From NCBI RefSeq assembly GCF_020524625.1, contig NZ_JAIVLL010000001.1, forward strand, positions 310,001-374,000: DNA of 64,000 nt, read 5' to 3'. The notes below the pieces were generated by a model. That model made no database searches. It saw only the letters and a list, made by a program, of their open reading frames with translations, and was not told the DNA's origin. Origin of the DNA: Brevundimonas poindexterae. Lineage in GTDB: Bacteria > Pseudomonadota > Alphaproteobacteria > Caulobacterales > Caulobacteraceae. A program made the translations under genes and the position numbers. Each line of letters opens with the position of its first letter. Position 1 is the stretch's first letter. Positions 29,286-38,116 of the stretch are shown piece by piece.

Positions 29286-30206
29286 CTAGCCGACGAACCC
29301 GGCCGCGCGGCGTATCCGGTCATTGATGGCTTCGCCCAGTCCAGTCTGCGGAATGGGCGCGATGGCAATTCCGGCCGGCTGCTCGCGGTCGGCCTCGCGC
29401 AGCAGACGGAACAGCCGGGCAGCCGCCTCGGTCAGGTCGCCACTGACGCTGAGGCTCCAGCGCGGATCGCCCACGCCGGGGCCGAACCCCAGCAGGATCT
29501 CACCCGGCCGCGCCTCCTCCGCCTCGATTCTCACCGGTGCGTCCGGCGCATAGTGCAGGCTGAGCCGCCCCGGCGACCGGTGGCCCTCCGCCCCGTCGGC
29601 CTCCAGCGTCCCGACCACCGCCTCCAGCTGCTGGCGGGTGATGCTGCCGGGCCTGAGCAGGCGCGGGCGATCGCCCAGCAGGGACACGACCGTGCTCTCC
29701 AGCCCCACAGCACAGGGCCCGCCATCCAGAGCGGCGGCGGCCGCACCGCCCGTCTCCTCGACGGCATCATCGTAAGTGGTCGGGCTGGGCCGCCCCGACC
29801 GGTTGGCCGAGGGCGCGACGACCGGACCGCCGAACGCTTCCAGTGCGGCGCGCGCGACCGGATGCCCGGGCACGCGGACCGCCACACTGTCCAGTCCCGC
29901 CCGCGCCAGATCACAGACCGGACTGCCCTCGCGCACGGGCAGGACGAGGGTCAGGGGCCCCGGCCAGAACCGGTCGGCCAGCGCCTTGCCCATCGCCGTC
30001 ATCACGCCCACGCGCGCGGCGGCCGCGACGCTGTCGACGTGGGCGATCAGGGGGTTGAAGCGCGGACGCCCCTTCGCAGCAAAGATGCGCGCCACGGCCT
30101 CGGCATTGCCCGCGTCGGCGGCCAGACCGTAGACGGTCTCGGTCGGCAGGATGACCAGATCACCGCGGCGGAGCGCCGCCACGGCATCCGGGATCGTCTG
30201 GGTCAC
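29286..30206 (-). CDS. sua5: Threonylcarbamoyl-AMP synthase, Sua5 type
   Basis: This 306-residue protein has the YrdC domain (ILPTETVYGLAADA, AAKGRPRFNPLIAHV, SVAVRVPGHPVA, VAPSANRSGRPSPT) followed by a linker and the C-terminal Sua5 domain (SPGRLSLHYAPDAPVRIE, ending EAINDRIRRAAGFVG). The Sua5 form, unlike TsaC, has this extra domain. It makes the threonylcarbamoyl-AMP used for t6A on tRNA. Its GTG start overlaps the stop of the cytochrome gene (GTGA). Confidence 0.95.
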   Translation of the reverse strand: MTQTIPDAVAALRRGDLVILPTETVYGLAADAGNAEAVARIFAAKGRPRFNPLIAHVDSVAAAARVGVMTAMGKALADRFWPGPLTLVLPVREGSPVCDLARAGLDSVAVRVPGHPVARAALEAFGGPVVAPSANRSGRPSPTTYDDAVEETGGAAAAALDGGPCAVGLESTVVSLLGDRPRLLRPGSITRQQLEAVVGTLEADGAEGHRSPGRLSLHYAPDAPVRIEAEEARPGEILLGFGPGVGDPRWSLSVSGDLTEAAARLFRLLREADREQPAGIAIAPIPQTGLGEAINDRIRRAAGFVG

Positions 30207-30754
30207 GGGCGGCGCGGAATGAACGGCAGCATCCGGTGCAGCACATTGTCGCGGTCGACGAAGTGGTGCTTCAGCGCGCCGAGGATGTGCAGGGCCAGAA
30301 GCACATACAGCAGCTTGGCGCCCAGCTCGTGCGCCTCCATGAACTGTTTGGCCACCTCACGTCCGCCCGAGATCGGCAGCAAGGGCCAGCTGAACAGGCC
30401 GAAGAACTCGATCTCGCGACCCGCCGCCGAGGACGCCGCCCATCCCCCCAGCGGCATGCCGATCAGCACGACATAGAACAGCACATGGGTCGCGCGGGCC
30501 ATCCAGACCTGCCATTTCGGCATTTCGGCAGGCAGCGGGATGGCCGGATTGGCGATCCGCCAGCCGATACGGATCAGGGTCAGGACCAGAATCGAAAGGC
30601 CGACCGACTTGTGCCACATCACAAACGAGCGGCTGAGGTCGCCCTCGGTCGCGTCATGGGCCATGATCAGGACGATCTGTCCGATCACCAGAACGGCGAT
30701 CAGCCAGTGCAGGATCAGGGACACCTGCGAGTATCGATTGCGGGGCTCGGCCAT
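30203..30754 (-). CDS. Cytochrome b561 (CybB-type)
   Basis: This 183-residue protein has four membrane helices with candidate haem histidines in SLILHWLIAV, VMWHKSVGLS, ATHVLFYVVL and LALHILGALKHHFV, the pattern of bacterial cytochrome b561. The family moves electrons between quinol and acceptors; some act as superoxide:quinone oxidoreductases. ATG 30754 was chosen because the first helix follows shortly; the upstream extension is Arg/Cys-rich and unlikely. It is divergent from an acyl-CoA dehydrogenase and overlaps sua5. Confidence 0.92.
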   Translation of the reverse strand: MAEPRNRYSQVSLILHWLIAVLVIGQIVLIMAHDATEGDLSRSFVMWHKSVGLSILVLTLIRIGWRIANPAIPLPAEMPKWQVWMARATHVLFYVVLIGMPLGGWAASSAAGREIEFFGLFSWPLLPISGGREVAKQFMEAHELGAKLLYVLLALHILGALKHHFVDRDNVLHRMLPFIPRRP

Positions 30755-30857
30755 GACTTCCCTTCCGTGACGGCAGCGGACCAAACTTGGCAAATCCGGT
30801 GTTCGCAGCCAAGTGTCTGAGGAACCGCATCGCCACCCCCCGGTCAAGGGAATCCGT

Positions 30858-32642
30858 ATGAGCTACCGCGCCCCCATTCGTGATCTGGGCTTCACGCTGA
30901 AGCATGTCCTCGGTCTGGAAGAGCTTCAGGCCACCGGGGTCTACCCTGACCTCGATGCCGATCTGGTCGATGCCGTACTGGAGGCGGCCGGTCAGGTGGC
31001 CGAAGGAACGCTGGCGCCGCTGAACGTGCCGGGCGACCGGGCCGGAGCGCGGCTGGAAGGGGACGGTGTGATCCCCGCGCCGGGATTCGCCGAGGCCTAC
31101 CAGACCTTCGTCGAGGGCGGCTGGATGGGGCTGGCCGCGCCGGTCGCCCATGGCGGTCAGGGCCTGCCCAAGGCGCTCGAGCTGGCGGCCTATGAGCCGG
31201 TGCATTCGGCCAATATGGCCTTCGGCCTTTGCCCCATGCTGTCGCTTGCGGCGATCGAGGCACTGGAGGCCCACGGCACCGAGGCGCAGAAGGAGACCTA
31301 TCTGACCCGGCTGATCTCGGGCGAGTGGACCGGCGCCATGGTGCTGACCGAGCCCAATGCGGGATCGGACCTCGGGGCCCTCACGGCCACCGCCACGCCA
31401 AATGGCGACGGCACGTACAGCCTGACGGGTCAGAAGATCTTCATCACCTGGGGCGACCACGACATGACGGACAACATCGTCCACATGGTCCTGGCCCGCC
31501 TGCCCGATGCCCCTCCGGGACCGAAGGGCATCAGCCTGTTCCTCGCCCCCAAATACCTCGTGAACGACGACGGCTCGCTCGGCGAGCGGAATGCCTTCCG
31601 GCCCGTGGGCGTCGAGCACAAGCTGGGCATCCATGCCTCTCCGACCTGCGTCATGGCCTATGAAGGCGCGATCGCAGAGCTGGTCGGCCGGCTCAATGAG
31701 GGGCTGGCCCATATGTTCGTAATGATGAACGCTGCCCGCGTCGCCGTGGGCGTCGAGGGGGTCGGTATCGCCGAGCGCGCCTATCAGCACGCCTTGGCCT
31801 ATGCGTCGGATCGACGGCAGGGCCGTTCGGTCTGGACCGGCGAGGCCTCGGCGCCGATTCTGGATCACCCGGACGTCCGCCGCAGCCTGTCGGTGATGAA
31901 GGCGAAGGTTGCCGCCGGTCGCGCCATCTGTCTGGCGACCGGCATGGCCGCCGATCTCGCCCGCAGCTCGGCCGACGCGGACGTGGCCCGGCAATGGAAA
32001 GGTCGCGAGGACCTGCTGACCCCGATCGCCAAAGCCTGGTCGACCGACATGGGGGTCGAGGTGGCTTCCATGGGTGTGCAGATCCACGGCGGCATGGGCT
32101 TCATCGAGGAAACCGGTGCGGCCCAGTATTATCGCGACGCCCGGATCGCCCCGATCTACGAGGGCACCAATGGCATCCAGGCCATGGATCTGGTGGGCCG
32201 CAAGCTGTCTCAGGACGGCGGAGCCTCCGCGCGTCTGCTGATCGAGGAGATGAAGACGGTCCTGACACCCCTGGCCGGCCTCTATGACGGCAAGCCGGTC
32301 GAGCGGATGGCCAATGCCCTGTCGGCAGTCGAGGACGCCACGCTGTGGCTGCTGGACCGCAAGGCCGCCGAGGACGGCACCGCCGATGTGCTGGCCGCCG
32401 CCGACGCCTATCTGAAGCTGATGGGTGATGTGATCGGGGGCTGGTTCCTGGCCCGCGGCGCGCTCGCGGCCCAGGCGCTGAAGGCCGATGGCCAGGGCGA
32501 CACCGAATGGCTGGACGGCCGGATCACGCTCTACGAGGTCTATGCCGCCAATGTTCTGGGCCATGTGTCCAGCCGTCTGGCTGCGATCGGTCAGGGCGGC
32601 GACCTGCTGCTGCGCATGACCCCGGCGGTGCTGGCCCCCTGA
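30858..32642 (+). CDS. Acyl-CoA dehydrogenase, large type (DmdC/FadE-like)
   Basis: This 594-residue protein has the acyl-CoA dehydrogenase core (MVLTEPNAGSDLGALTATAT, KIFITWGDHDMTDN, GVGIAERAYQHALAYASDRRQGR, QIHGGMGFIEETGAAQYYRD, APIYEGTNGIQAMDLVGRK). It also has an N-terminal leader (SYRAPIRDLGFTLKHVLG) and C-terminal domain typical of the roughly 590-residue class. That class includes 3-methylmercaptopropionyl-CoA dehydrogenase and several fatty-acid enzymes, so the substrate is not fixed. AAGGG upstream supports ATG 30858. Confidence 0.93.
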   Translation: MSYRAPIRDLGFTLKHVLGLEELQATGVYPDLDADLVDAVLEAAGQVAEGTLAPLNVPGDRAGARLEGDGVIPAPGFAEAYQTFVEGGWMGLAAPVAHGGQGLPKALELAAYEPVHSANMAFGLCPMLSLAAIEALEAHGTEAQKETYLTRLISGEWTGAMVLTEPNAGSDLGALTATATPNGDGTYSLTGQKIFITWGDHDMTDNIVHMVLARLPDAPPGPKGISLFLAPKYLVNDDGSLGERNAFRPVGVEHKLGIHASPTCVMAYEGAIAELVGRLNEGLAHMFVMMNAARVAVGVEGVGIAERAYQHALAYASDRRQGRSVWTGEASAPILDHPDVRRSLSVMKAKVAAGRAICLATGMAADLARSSADADVARQWKGREDLLTPIAKAWSTDMGVEVASMGVQIHGGMGFIEETGAAQYYRDARIAPIYEGTNGIQAMDLVGRKLSQDGGASARLLIEEMKTVLTPLAGLYDGKPVERMANALSAVEDATLWLLDRKAAEDGTADVLAAADAYLKLMGDVIGGWFLARGALAAQALKADGQGDTEWLDGRITLYEVYAANVLGHVSSRLAAIGQGGDLLLRMTPAVLAP

Positions 32643-32733
32643 GGCCCTTCATGGCCGTTTGTTCATTTGACGCCTTCGCGCGGCGCCGATCATGGTGCCG
32701 GCTCCTGATTTCCGTCCCTTGCTGGAGCCTGTC

Positions 32734-34959
32734 ATGAACCGTCGGCAGATGATCGCATCCACCGCCGCCACCGCCCTCGCCGCTGCGGCCTCTCCTGCCC
32801 TTGCCCGTTCTCCGAAAGGCTCACTGCCCGACATGCCCGTGCCCCCCGTCGCCAAGAAGATCCCGGTCACCATCGAACAGCTGGGCCGCGTCCGCGTGGA
32901 CGAATACCAGTGGATGAAGGACGACAACTGGCAGGCGGTGCTGCGCGATCCGACCCTGATCAAGGCCGACGTCAAGGAACACCTCGAGGCCGAAAACGCC
33001 TATCGCGAGGCCATGATGGCCTCGACCGAACCGCTGCAGGCCACGATGTTCGAGGAGATGAAGGGCCGGATCAAACAGGACGACAGTTCGGTCCCGTCGC
33101 CCGATGGCCCGTGGGAGTATTATACCGAGTACAAGACCGGCGATCAGCATCCCCGCTACATGCGCGTCGAGCGCCAGGGAACGTGGATCGAGAACGGTCA
33201 GCCGGTTACCCGGAATTTCGTCGTCGCGCCGACGCCGCAGCTTCTTCTGGATGCCAACGCCCTGGCCGAGGGCAAGGCCTATTCCGACGTCGGCGACATC
33301 GCCTGGACACCCGACCACAGCCTGTTCGGCTATTCGGAAGATGCGCAGGGGTCCGAGGTCTACCGCATCTACGTCAAGGATCTGGCGACCGGCGAACTGC
33401 TGGGCGAGCCGATCGAATCGGCCTCGGGCGGACTGACCTTCTCGCCCGACAGCCAGTGGATCTTCTGGACCAACCGCAACGACAACGGCCGCCCGGACAA
33501 GATCTTCCGCCGCCCGGCCCGCGGTGGCGCCATCACCCTGGTCTATGAGGAAGAGGACGAAGGCATGTTCATCGGCGTCGGGCGCACGTCCGACGACCGC
33601 TTCATGATCATCGGCATCGGCGATCAGGAGACCTCCGAGACCCGCTATATCCCGGCCGACGACATCACCGGCGCGCCGCGCGTGCTGGAGCCCCGTCAGG
33701 TCGCTCGCAAGTATGACGCCGACCACTGGGGCGACCGCTGGGTCATCCACACCAATGCCGACGACTCGATCGACTTCAAGGTCTGCGAGGCCCCGACGGC
33801 CACGCCGGGCAAGGCGAACTGGCGGGACCTGATTCCCCACACCCCGGGCCGCTACATCGAGGGCATTTCGCTGCTGAAGGGCTTCATCGCCCGCCAGGAG
33901 CGCGCCGATGCCAACACCCGGATCGTCATTCGCGACCGCGCCGGCGCCGAGCACGAGATCGCTGTCGACGAACCCGCCTATGCCCTGACCCTCGGCGGGG
34001 CGTCCGAATTCGACACCCCGGTGATGCGCTACACCTACAACTCGCCGTCCACCCCGACCTCGACCTATGACTACGACCTGGCGACGCGTGAGCGGACCCT
34101 GCGCAAGGTTCAGGAGGTCCCCTCGGGTCACAATCCGGACGACTATGTGGTCGAGCGGGTGAACGCCCCGGCCAGCGACGGCCAGCTGGTGCCCGTCACC
34201 ATCCTGCGCCGCAAGACGACGCCGGTGAACGGCTCGGCCCCGCTGTTGCTGTACGGCTATGGCTCCTACGGAATCCCCATGTCGGCCAGCTTCTCGACCA
34301 ACCGGCTGTCGCTGGTGGACCGGGGCTGGATCTATGCCATCGCCCACATCCGCGGCGGCTCCGACAAGGGCTGGGGCTGGTTCCTCGACGCCCGCCGCTT
34401 CACCAAGAAGAACACCTTCACCGACTTCATCGCCGCGGCCGAGCACCTGATCTCGACCGGGCACGGCAAGGCCGGCCACATCGTGGCCCAGGGCGGCTCG
34501 GCCGGTGGCCTGCTGATGGGCGCCGTCAACAACATGCGGCCCGACCTGTGGGCCGGGGTGATCGGACAGGTGCCGTTCGTCGATGTGATCAACACCATGA
34601 GCGACGTCAGCCTGCCGCTGACTCCGCCCGAGTGGCCCGAGTGGGGCAATCCGCTCGAGGATCCCGAGGCCTATGACTACATCGCCAGCTACAGCCCCTA
34701 CGATAACATCGAGGCCAGGGCCTATCCGGCGGTGCTGGCGACCGGCGGCCTGTCGGACCCGCGCGTGACCTATTGGGAACCCGAGAAGTGGGTGGCCCGC
34801 CTGCGCCCCGCCACGACTTCGGGCAAGCCGGTCCTGCTCAAGATCAATATGGAGGCCGGCCACGCCGGGTCCTCCGGCCGCTTCGACTATCTGAAGGAAG
34901 TCGCCCACGATTACGCCTTTGCGATATGGGCCATCGACAAGGGCTGGGAGCGGGCCTGA
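32734..34959 (+). CDS. Exported S9-family oligopeptidase (oligopeptidase B / prolyl oligopeptidase type)
   Basis: This 741-residue serine peptidase has a seven-bladed propeller N-terminal domain and an alpha/beta hydrolase C-terminal domain. The nucleophile is Ser589 in QGGSAGGLLMGAVNN. The stretches LLYGYGSYGIPMSASFSTNR and AHIRGGSDKGWGW, the Asp region GGLSDPRVTYWEPEKWV and the His in EAGHAGSSGRFD all fit oligopeptidase B, which cuts short peptides after basic residues. Unusually for that enzyme it starts with a twin-arginine-like leader, MNRRQMIAST plus an Ala-rich segment, suggesting export by Tat. GGAG lies nine bases upstream. Confidence 0.9.
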   Translation: MNRRQMIASTAATALAAAASPALARSPKGSLPDMPVPPVAKKIPVTIEQLGRVRVDEYQWMKDDNWQAVLRDPTLIKADVKEHLEAENAYREAMMASTEPLQATMFEEMKGRIKQDDSSVPSPDGPWEYYTEYKTGDQHPRYMRVERQGTWIENGQPVTRNFVVAPTPQLLLDANALAEGKAYSDVGDIAWTPDHSLFGYSEDAQGSEVYRIYVKDLATGELLGEPIESASGGLTFSPDSQWIFWTNRNDNGRPDKIFRRPARGGAITLVYEEEDEGMFIGVGRTSDDRFMIIGIGDQETSETRYIPADDITGAPRVLEPRQVARKYDADHWGDRWVIHTNADDSIDFKVCEAPTATPGKANWRDLIPHTPGRYIEGISLLKGFIARQERADANTRIVIRDRAGAEHEIAVDEPAYALTLGGASEFDTPVMRYTYNSPSTPTSTYDYDLATRERTLRKVQEVPSGHNPDDYVVERVNAPASDGQLVPVTILRRKTTPVNGSAPLLLYGYGSYGIPMSASFSTNRLSLVDRGWIYAIAHIRGGSDKGWGWFLDARRFTKKNTFTDFIAAAEHLISTGHGKAGHIVAQGGSAGGLLMGAVNNMRPDLWAGVIGQVPFVDVINTMSDVSLPLTPPEWPEWGNPLEDPEAYDYIASYSPYDNIEARAYPAVLATGGLSDPRVTYWEPEKWVARLRPATTSGKPVLLKINMEAGHAGSSGRFDYLKEVAHDYAFAIWAIDKGWERA

Positions 34960-34988
34960 CACGCCGCCGCCGGCCGGGGCCCTGCCTG

Positions 34989-35426
34989 CTAGTGCGGGGC
35001 GATGGTCGGCGGGGGCGTCTGTAGCCAAGGGGCGAGCCTCAACCTGCGCGGCGGACGGGACGTGTCGCCGGAGGCCCGGAAGCGGCAGGCAAAGTCCACG
35101 ACATCCTTCAGGGTGCTCTCGTCGAAGGGCTTGCACACCACGCCGAGCGCGCCGGCAAAGCCTTCCGGGATCTGTTCGGGGTTGGCGGTCATGAAGATCA
35201 CGGCCGCGCCATGGCGGCTAACCAGCTCGTGCGCAACGGCGGGACCTGAAAGCCCATCCAGCAGATTGAGGTCGACCAGCGCAAGATTAGGCTTGTGCCG
35301 CTCGGCCAGAATGGCCGCCGTAGCCTGGTCCGCAGCTATGCCCACGACTTCGCAGCCGTGGTCGAGCAGCATCAACTCCAGCTCCATGGCCAGGATGGGC
35401 TGGTCCTCGACGACGACGACCCTCAT
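34989..35426 (-). CDS. Single-domain response regulator
   Basis: This 145-residue protein is one receiver domain with the standard residues: acidic pair Glu7-Asp8 (VVVVEDQP), phospho-acceptor Asp52 (LALVDLNLLDG), Thr80 (IFMTAN) and Lys99 (VVCKPFD). A 30-residue basic, Pro-rich tail follows. There is no output domain, so it may act as a phosphate relay or by protein binding. GGGGGAA just upstream supports ATG 35426. A degenerate histidine kinase is divergent from it, and an EcfG-like promoter lies about 100 bases upstream. Confidence 0.92.
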   Translation of the reverse strand: MRVVVVEDQPILAMELELMLLDHGCEVVGIAADQATAAILAERHKPNLALVDLNLLDGLSGPAVAHELVSRHGAAVIFMTANPEQIPEGFAGALGVVCKPFDESTLKDVVDFACRFRASGDTSRPPRRLRLAPWLQTPPPTIAPH

Positions 35427-35524
35427 TTCCCCCGGGAGATACTTGATCAACACAACAACCAAACGCCGGTGGACGAGGCGGCTAACACGGTTGAGCCCGC
35501 AATTGTCCGATTGCGTACACAGTG

Positions 35525-35549
35525 AACGCACCTGTATCGGATTGGTTCG
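35525..35549 (-). promoter_or_regulatory. EcfG-like promoter candidate for the response regulator
   Basis: On the minus strand CGAAC is followed by 16 bases and then CGTT. This matches the alphaproteobacterial general-stress sigma consensus (GGAAC-N16/17-CGTT) with one mismatch. It would give a 5' leader of about 90 bases. This is sequence inference only. Confidence 0.3.
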
Positions 35550-35597
35550 ACCTTTGCTATTCACGCGGCGGGGCGATGTCAGGATAGAGTAGACGGC

Positions 35598-36194
35598 GTG
35601 TCGGAATTTGAGCCTCGTCACGAGGAAACCCCTGTATCGACACAGGGTTTGAAGCTTCTGGGAACCCTGGTGCGAATCCGGTTGCGCGCGGTGCGTGACC
35701 CGGAGGCCGTGCGTCATCTGGGCTGGGTCGCGGACATGACCAGCGCCCTCAACCTGATGGCAGAGCGTGTCGCGCGCAGCGATGGCGCCGCCCTCGACGA
35801 CTATCTCAATGAGGCCGTTGCCTTCTGGCGCCGCCACTATGAGGACGCGGGCCTGAGGCTGACCCTCAGCGGCCTGCCGCGCGAGGTCCCGCGAGCCCTG
35901 CACCTGCCGCTCGCCATCATCCTCCACGAGATCTGCGGCGAGGTCGCCCGCTTGCATCAGCCCGGTGACGTGGGGGCGGCGCTGGCCGTCGCCTTCTCGG
36001 CCTCGGGCGAGGACGTCGGCATGGTGGTCACGACCACCGCCAACCCGCGCGAGGACACGCCCCACGCGGAGGCACGCGCGATGATCGAAGGGCTGGTCAC
36101 CCTTATGGGCGGTATGACCGGCTGGTCGGACCCGGCCGCGGGGGGCCTGACGCTCCGCGTACGCCTGCCCCGCGAGGGTCGCAGCCTGCAGTAG
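35598..36194 (+). CDS. Degenerate histidine kinase (HisKA_2/HWE-like) lacking catalytic residues
   Basis: This 198-residue protein resembles the DHp-plus-ATPase module of HisKA_2 kinases: LLGTLVRIRLRAVRDPEAVR, then ALNLMAERV, LPLAIILHEICGEVAR and a final GGLTLRVRLP. The H-box histidine expected about 12 residues before TLVRIR is replaced (PVSTQG), and the N-box, normally NEL..NA, reads HEICGEV. It therefore probably neither autophosphorylates nor binds ATP normally. It is divergent from a single-domain regulator, its likely partner. The start is GTG 35598. The family call is by pattern and is moderately sure. Confidence 0.6.
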   Translation: MSEFEPRHEETPVSTQGLKLLGTLVRIRLRAVRDPEAVRHLGWVADMTSALNLMAERVARSDGAALDDYLNEAVAFWRRHYEDAGLRLTLSGLPREVPRALHLPLAIILHEICGEVARLHQPGDVGAALAVAFSASGEDVGMVVTTTANPREDTPHAEARAMIEGLVTLMGGMTGWSDPAAGGLTLRVRLPREGRSLQ

Positions 36195-36197
36195 CGC

Positions 36198-36653
36198 CTA
36201 CTGGCCGTCCTCGACGATGGCCCAGGCGTTGGCCGCGAACTGCTGGGCCGAGATGAAATAGCCCTTGCGCGACGCGTCGCTGGAGCAGACCTCCCGACGC
36301 ACGTCGCTCATGATCGTGCCGTCGTTGACTGGCGTCAGGGTGCCGTCGCCGATAAAGTCCTCGACGACGATGTTCCCGCCGCGATCAAAGAACTGGCTGC
36401 GATGCGTGGCATAGTGGGCCTGCGAACAGTCCATGGTGATGCTCGAGACGGCGTAGTCGAACGGCACTGCGTCCGGCACCAGCGAAACCATGGTGAAGGT
36501 CACGTCCCGGCTGCTGCCGCTGATCCGCATCGAGCTCCAGTCCACGGCCGCTACGGCGTTGTCGGATGCCGAGACGGCTTCCCAGCTCTGAGCCAGGGCA
36601 GGCGTCGCGCCGATGACGGCCAGCGACGCGGCGATTGCGAGTGATTTCAACAT
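36198..36653 (-). CDS. Secreted protein, surface-adhesin-E-like
   Basis: This 151-residue protein has a signal peptide (LAIAASLAVIGATPALAQS) and a mature domain of about 130 residues: WEAVSASDNAVAAVDWSSMR, then TFTMVSLVPDA and ITMDCSQAHY, ending with KGYFISAQQFAANAW. The pattern of a short domain reporting on a variable (VDWSS..) and tracking one Cys pair resembles the surface-adhesin E family. Its real role is unknown. ATG 36653 opens the signal peptide. Confidence 0.7.
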   Translation of the reverse strand: MLKSLAIAASLAVIGATPALAQSWEAVSASDNAVAAVDWSSMRISGSSRDVTFTMVSLVPDAVPFDYAVSSITMDCSQAHYATHRSQFFDRGGNIVVEDFIGDGTLTPVNDGTIMSDVRREVCSSDASRKGYFISAQQFAANAWAIVEDGQ

Positions 36654-36751
36654 GGAAGGCCTCCCGAATGATGCGCCGCACTCTGCCCGAACGCCGGTCG
36701 CGGGTCGACCGCGATGTCCTGATCATATCTGACGGGAAGGCCGCGAGGCGG

Positions 36752-36825
36752 TGGCTGGGGAACTAGGACTCGAACCTAGAATGACGGTACCAAAAACCGT
36801 AGTGTTACCATTACACCATTCCCCA
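36752..36825 (-). tRNA. tRNA-Gln (anticodon UUG)
   Basis: The minus strand folds as a 74-base tRNA with acceptor stem TGGGGAA/TTCCCCA, anticodon loop TTTTGGT (anticodon TTG) and T loop TTCGAGT. Discriminator G and CCA are encoded. Its Glu-charged form would be the GatCAB substrate. Confidence 0.97.
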
Positions 36826-37000
36826 GCAGGGCCGGTGCGTCGCGGGGCGGGCCCGCGAGAGGCGCCGAAATACGCCAAGGGCGCGGGCGATGCAACACCC
36901 CCTTTCGCAACTTTGCAGCGCTTTTCGTTCACCCCGAGAAATAGGCCATATCGCGGCTTGCGGGGGGTGGGCTGCATGGGTATAAGCCGCGTCCTCAAGT

Positions 37001-37077
37001 CGGAGTGTGGCTCAGTCTGGTAGAGCACTGCGTTCGGGACGCAGGGGTCGCAGGTTCGAATCCTGCCACTCCGACCA
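37001..37077 (+). tRNA. tRNA-Pro (anticodon CGG)
   Basis: The plus strand folds as a 77-base tRNA with acceptor stem CGGAGTG/CACTCCG, anticodon stem CTGCG/CGCAG and loop TTCGGGA (anticodon CGG). The T loop is TTCGAAT, and CCA is encoded. Confidence 0.97.
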
Positions 37078-37084
37078 TTTTCCC

Positions 37085-37110
37085 GGGGCCCGTCCCGTCG
37101 GCCCCCTTTC
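37085..37110 (+). terminator. Possible terminator after tRNA-Pro
   Basis: GGGGCC and GGCCCC are separated by nine bases and followed by CTTTC. The T-run is short, so this is a weak candidate. Confidence 0.4.
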
Positions 37111-37114
37111 CTCC

Positions 37115-38116
37115 CTAATCTTCGGCCTTCGAGGCGACCCCGGCCAGATGACGGCCCACGGCCTCGATCGGGCGTTCGCCCAGCGCCTTGCGCCGCGCCA
37201 GCAGGTCCGGAGAGCCCGCGTCATAGTCGGCCATCAACGTCTTCACGAAGGCGCCCGAGCGGACCTCGGCCAGCACCTCGTCCATGGCGGCCTTTGACAC
37301 CTCGCCCAGCACGCGTGGACCGGTCAGATAGGCCCCGTATTCCGCCGTGTTCGAAATCCGGGCGAACGCCCCGGCGATGCCCCGCTCGAACATCAGGTCG
37401 GTGACCAGCTTCAGCTCATAGAAGCATTCGAACCAGGCGACCTCGGGGGGATAGCCGGCCTCAACCAGCTTCGTGAAAGCGCCGTCGACCAGATCCTTGA
37501 CCCCGCCGCACAGAACCACCTGTTCGCCGAACAGGTCGCTCTCGCATTCGGCGGCAAAGGTGGTCTCGAGGATGCCCTTGCGCCCACAGCCCAGCGCCGC
37601 GGCATAGGACAGGCCGAGCGCATGGGCGGCGCCGGATGCGTCCTGGTGCACACCGAACAGGCAGAACACCCCCTGCCCCTCCTCATAGAGGTCGCGGATG
37701 CGCGGCCCGATACCCTTGGGCGAGGCCAGAATCACATCGAGATCCGCCCGCGGCGTCACCAGGCCGAATCGCACCGACAGGCCGTGGGCGAAGATCAGGG
37801 CCGCCCCCGGCTTGATGGCAGGCTCGATCTCGTCCGCCCACAGATCGCGGTGCGCCTCGTCCGAGACCATGATGGCCACGACATCGGCGCCTTCCGTCGC
37901 CTCGCCAGCGGTCCGGACCTCGAATCCGTCCGCCTCGGCCACTGCGCGGGTCCGGGAGCCCGCCTTCAGGCCCACGACGATGTCGGTCACGCCCGAATCG
38001 CGCAGGTTCAGCGCATGGGTACGCCCCTGGCTGCCATAGCCGATCACGGCGACGCGCTTGCCCCGGATGATCGACAGGTCGCAGTCGCGGTCGTGGAAAA
38101 CGGGTAGCGGGGTCAT
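37115..38116 (-). CDS. ilvC: Ketol-acid reductoisomerase, class I
   Basis: This 333-residue enzyme has the NADPH domain (KRVAVIGYGSQGRTHALNLRD, VVVGLKAGS) and the knotted C-terminal domain (DLFGEQVVLCGGVKDLVDGA, then EAGYPPEVAWFECFYELKLV, ISNTAEYGAYLTGPRV). It converts acetohydroxyacids to dihydroxyacids in branched-chain amino-acid synthesis. Its ATG overlaps the stop of the upstream hypothetical gene (ATGA). Its first codons (LPVFHDRDC) are duplicated 719 bases upstream. Confidence 0.97.
   Translation of the reverse strand: MTPLPVFHDRDCDLSIIRGKRVAVIGYGSQGRTHALNLRDSGVTDIVVGLKAGSRTRAVAEADGFEVRTAGEATEGADVVAIMVSDEAHRDLWADEIEPAIKPGAALIFAHGLSVRFGLVTPRADLDVILASPKGIGPRIRDLYEEGQGVFCLFGVHQDASGAAHALGLSYAAALGCGRKGILETTFAAECESDLFGEQVVLCGGVKDLVDGAFTKLVEAGYPPEVAWFECFYELKLVTDLMFERGIAGAFARISNTAEYGAYLTGPRVLGEVSKAAMDEVLAEVRSGAFVKTLMADYDAGSPDLLARRKALGERPIEAVGRHLAGVASKAED
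38081..38104. repeat. 24-bp direct repeat, copy inside ilvC
   Basis: An exact 24-base match (28 bases with one mismatch when extended) to 38800-38823 in the same orientation. It covers the codons for PVFHDRDC of ilvC. Confidence 0.9.

Noticed and set aside
32821..35136. A 771-codon frame antisense to the oligopeptidase
   Set aside because: No recognisable domain and composition typical of an antisense shadow.
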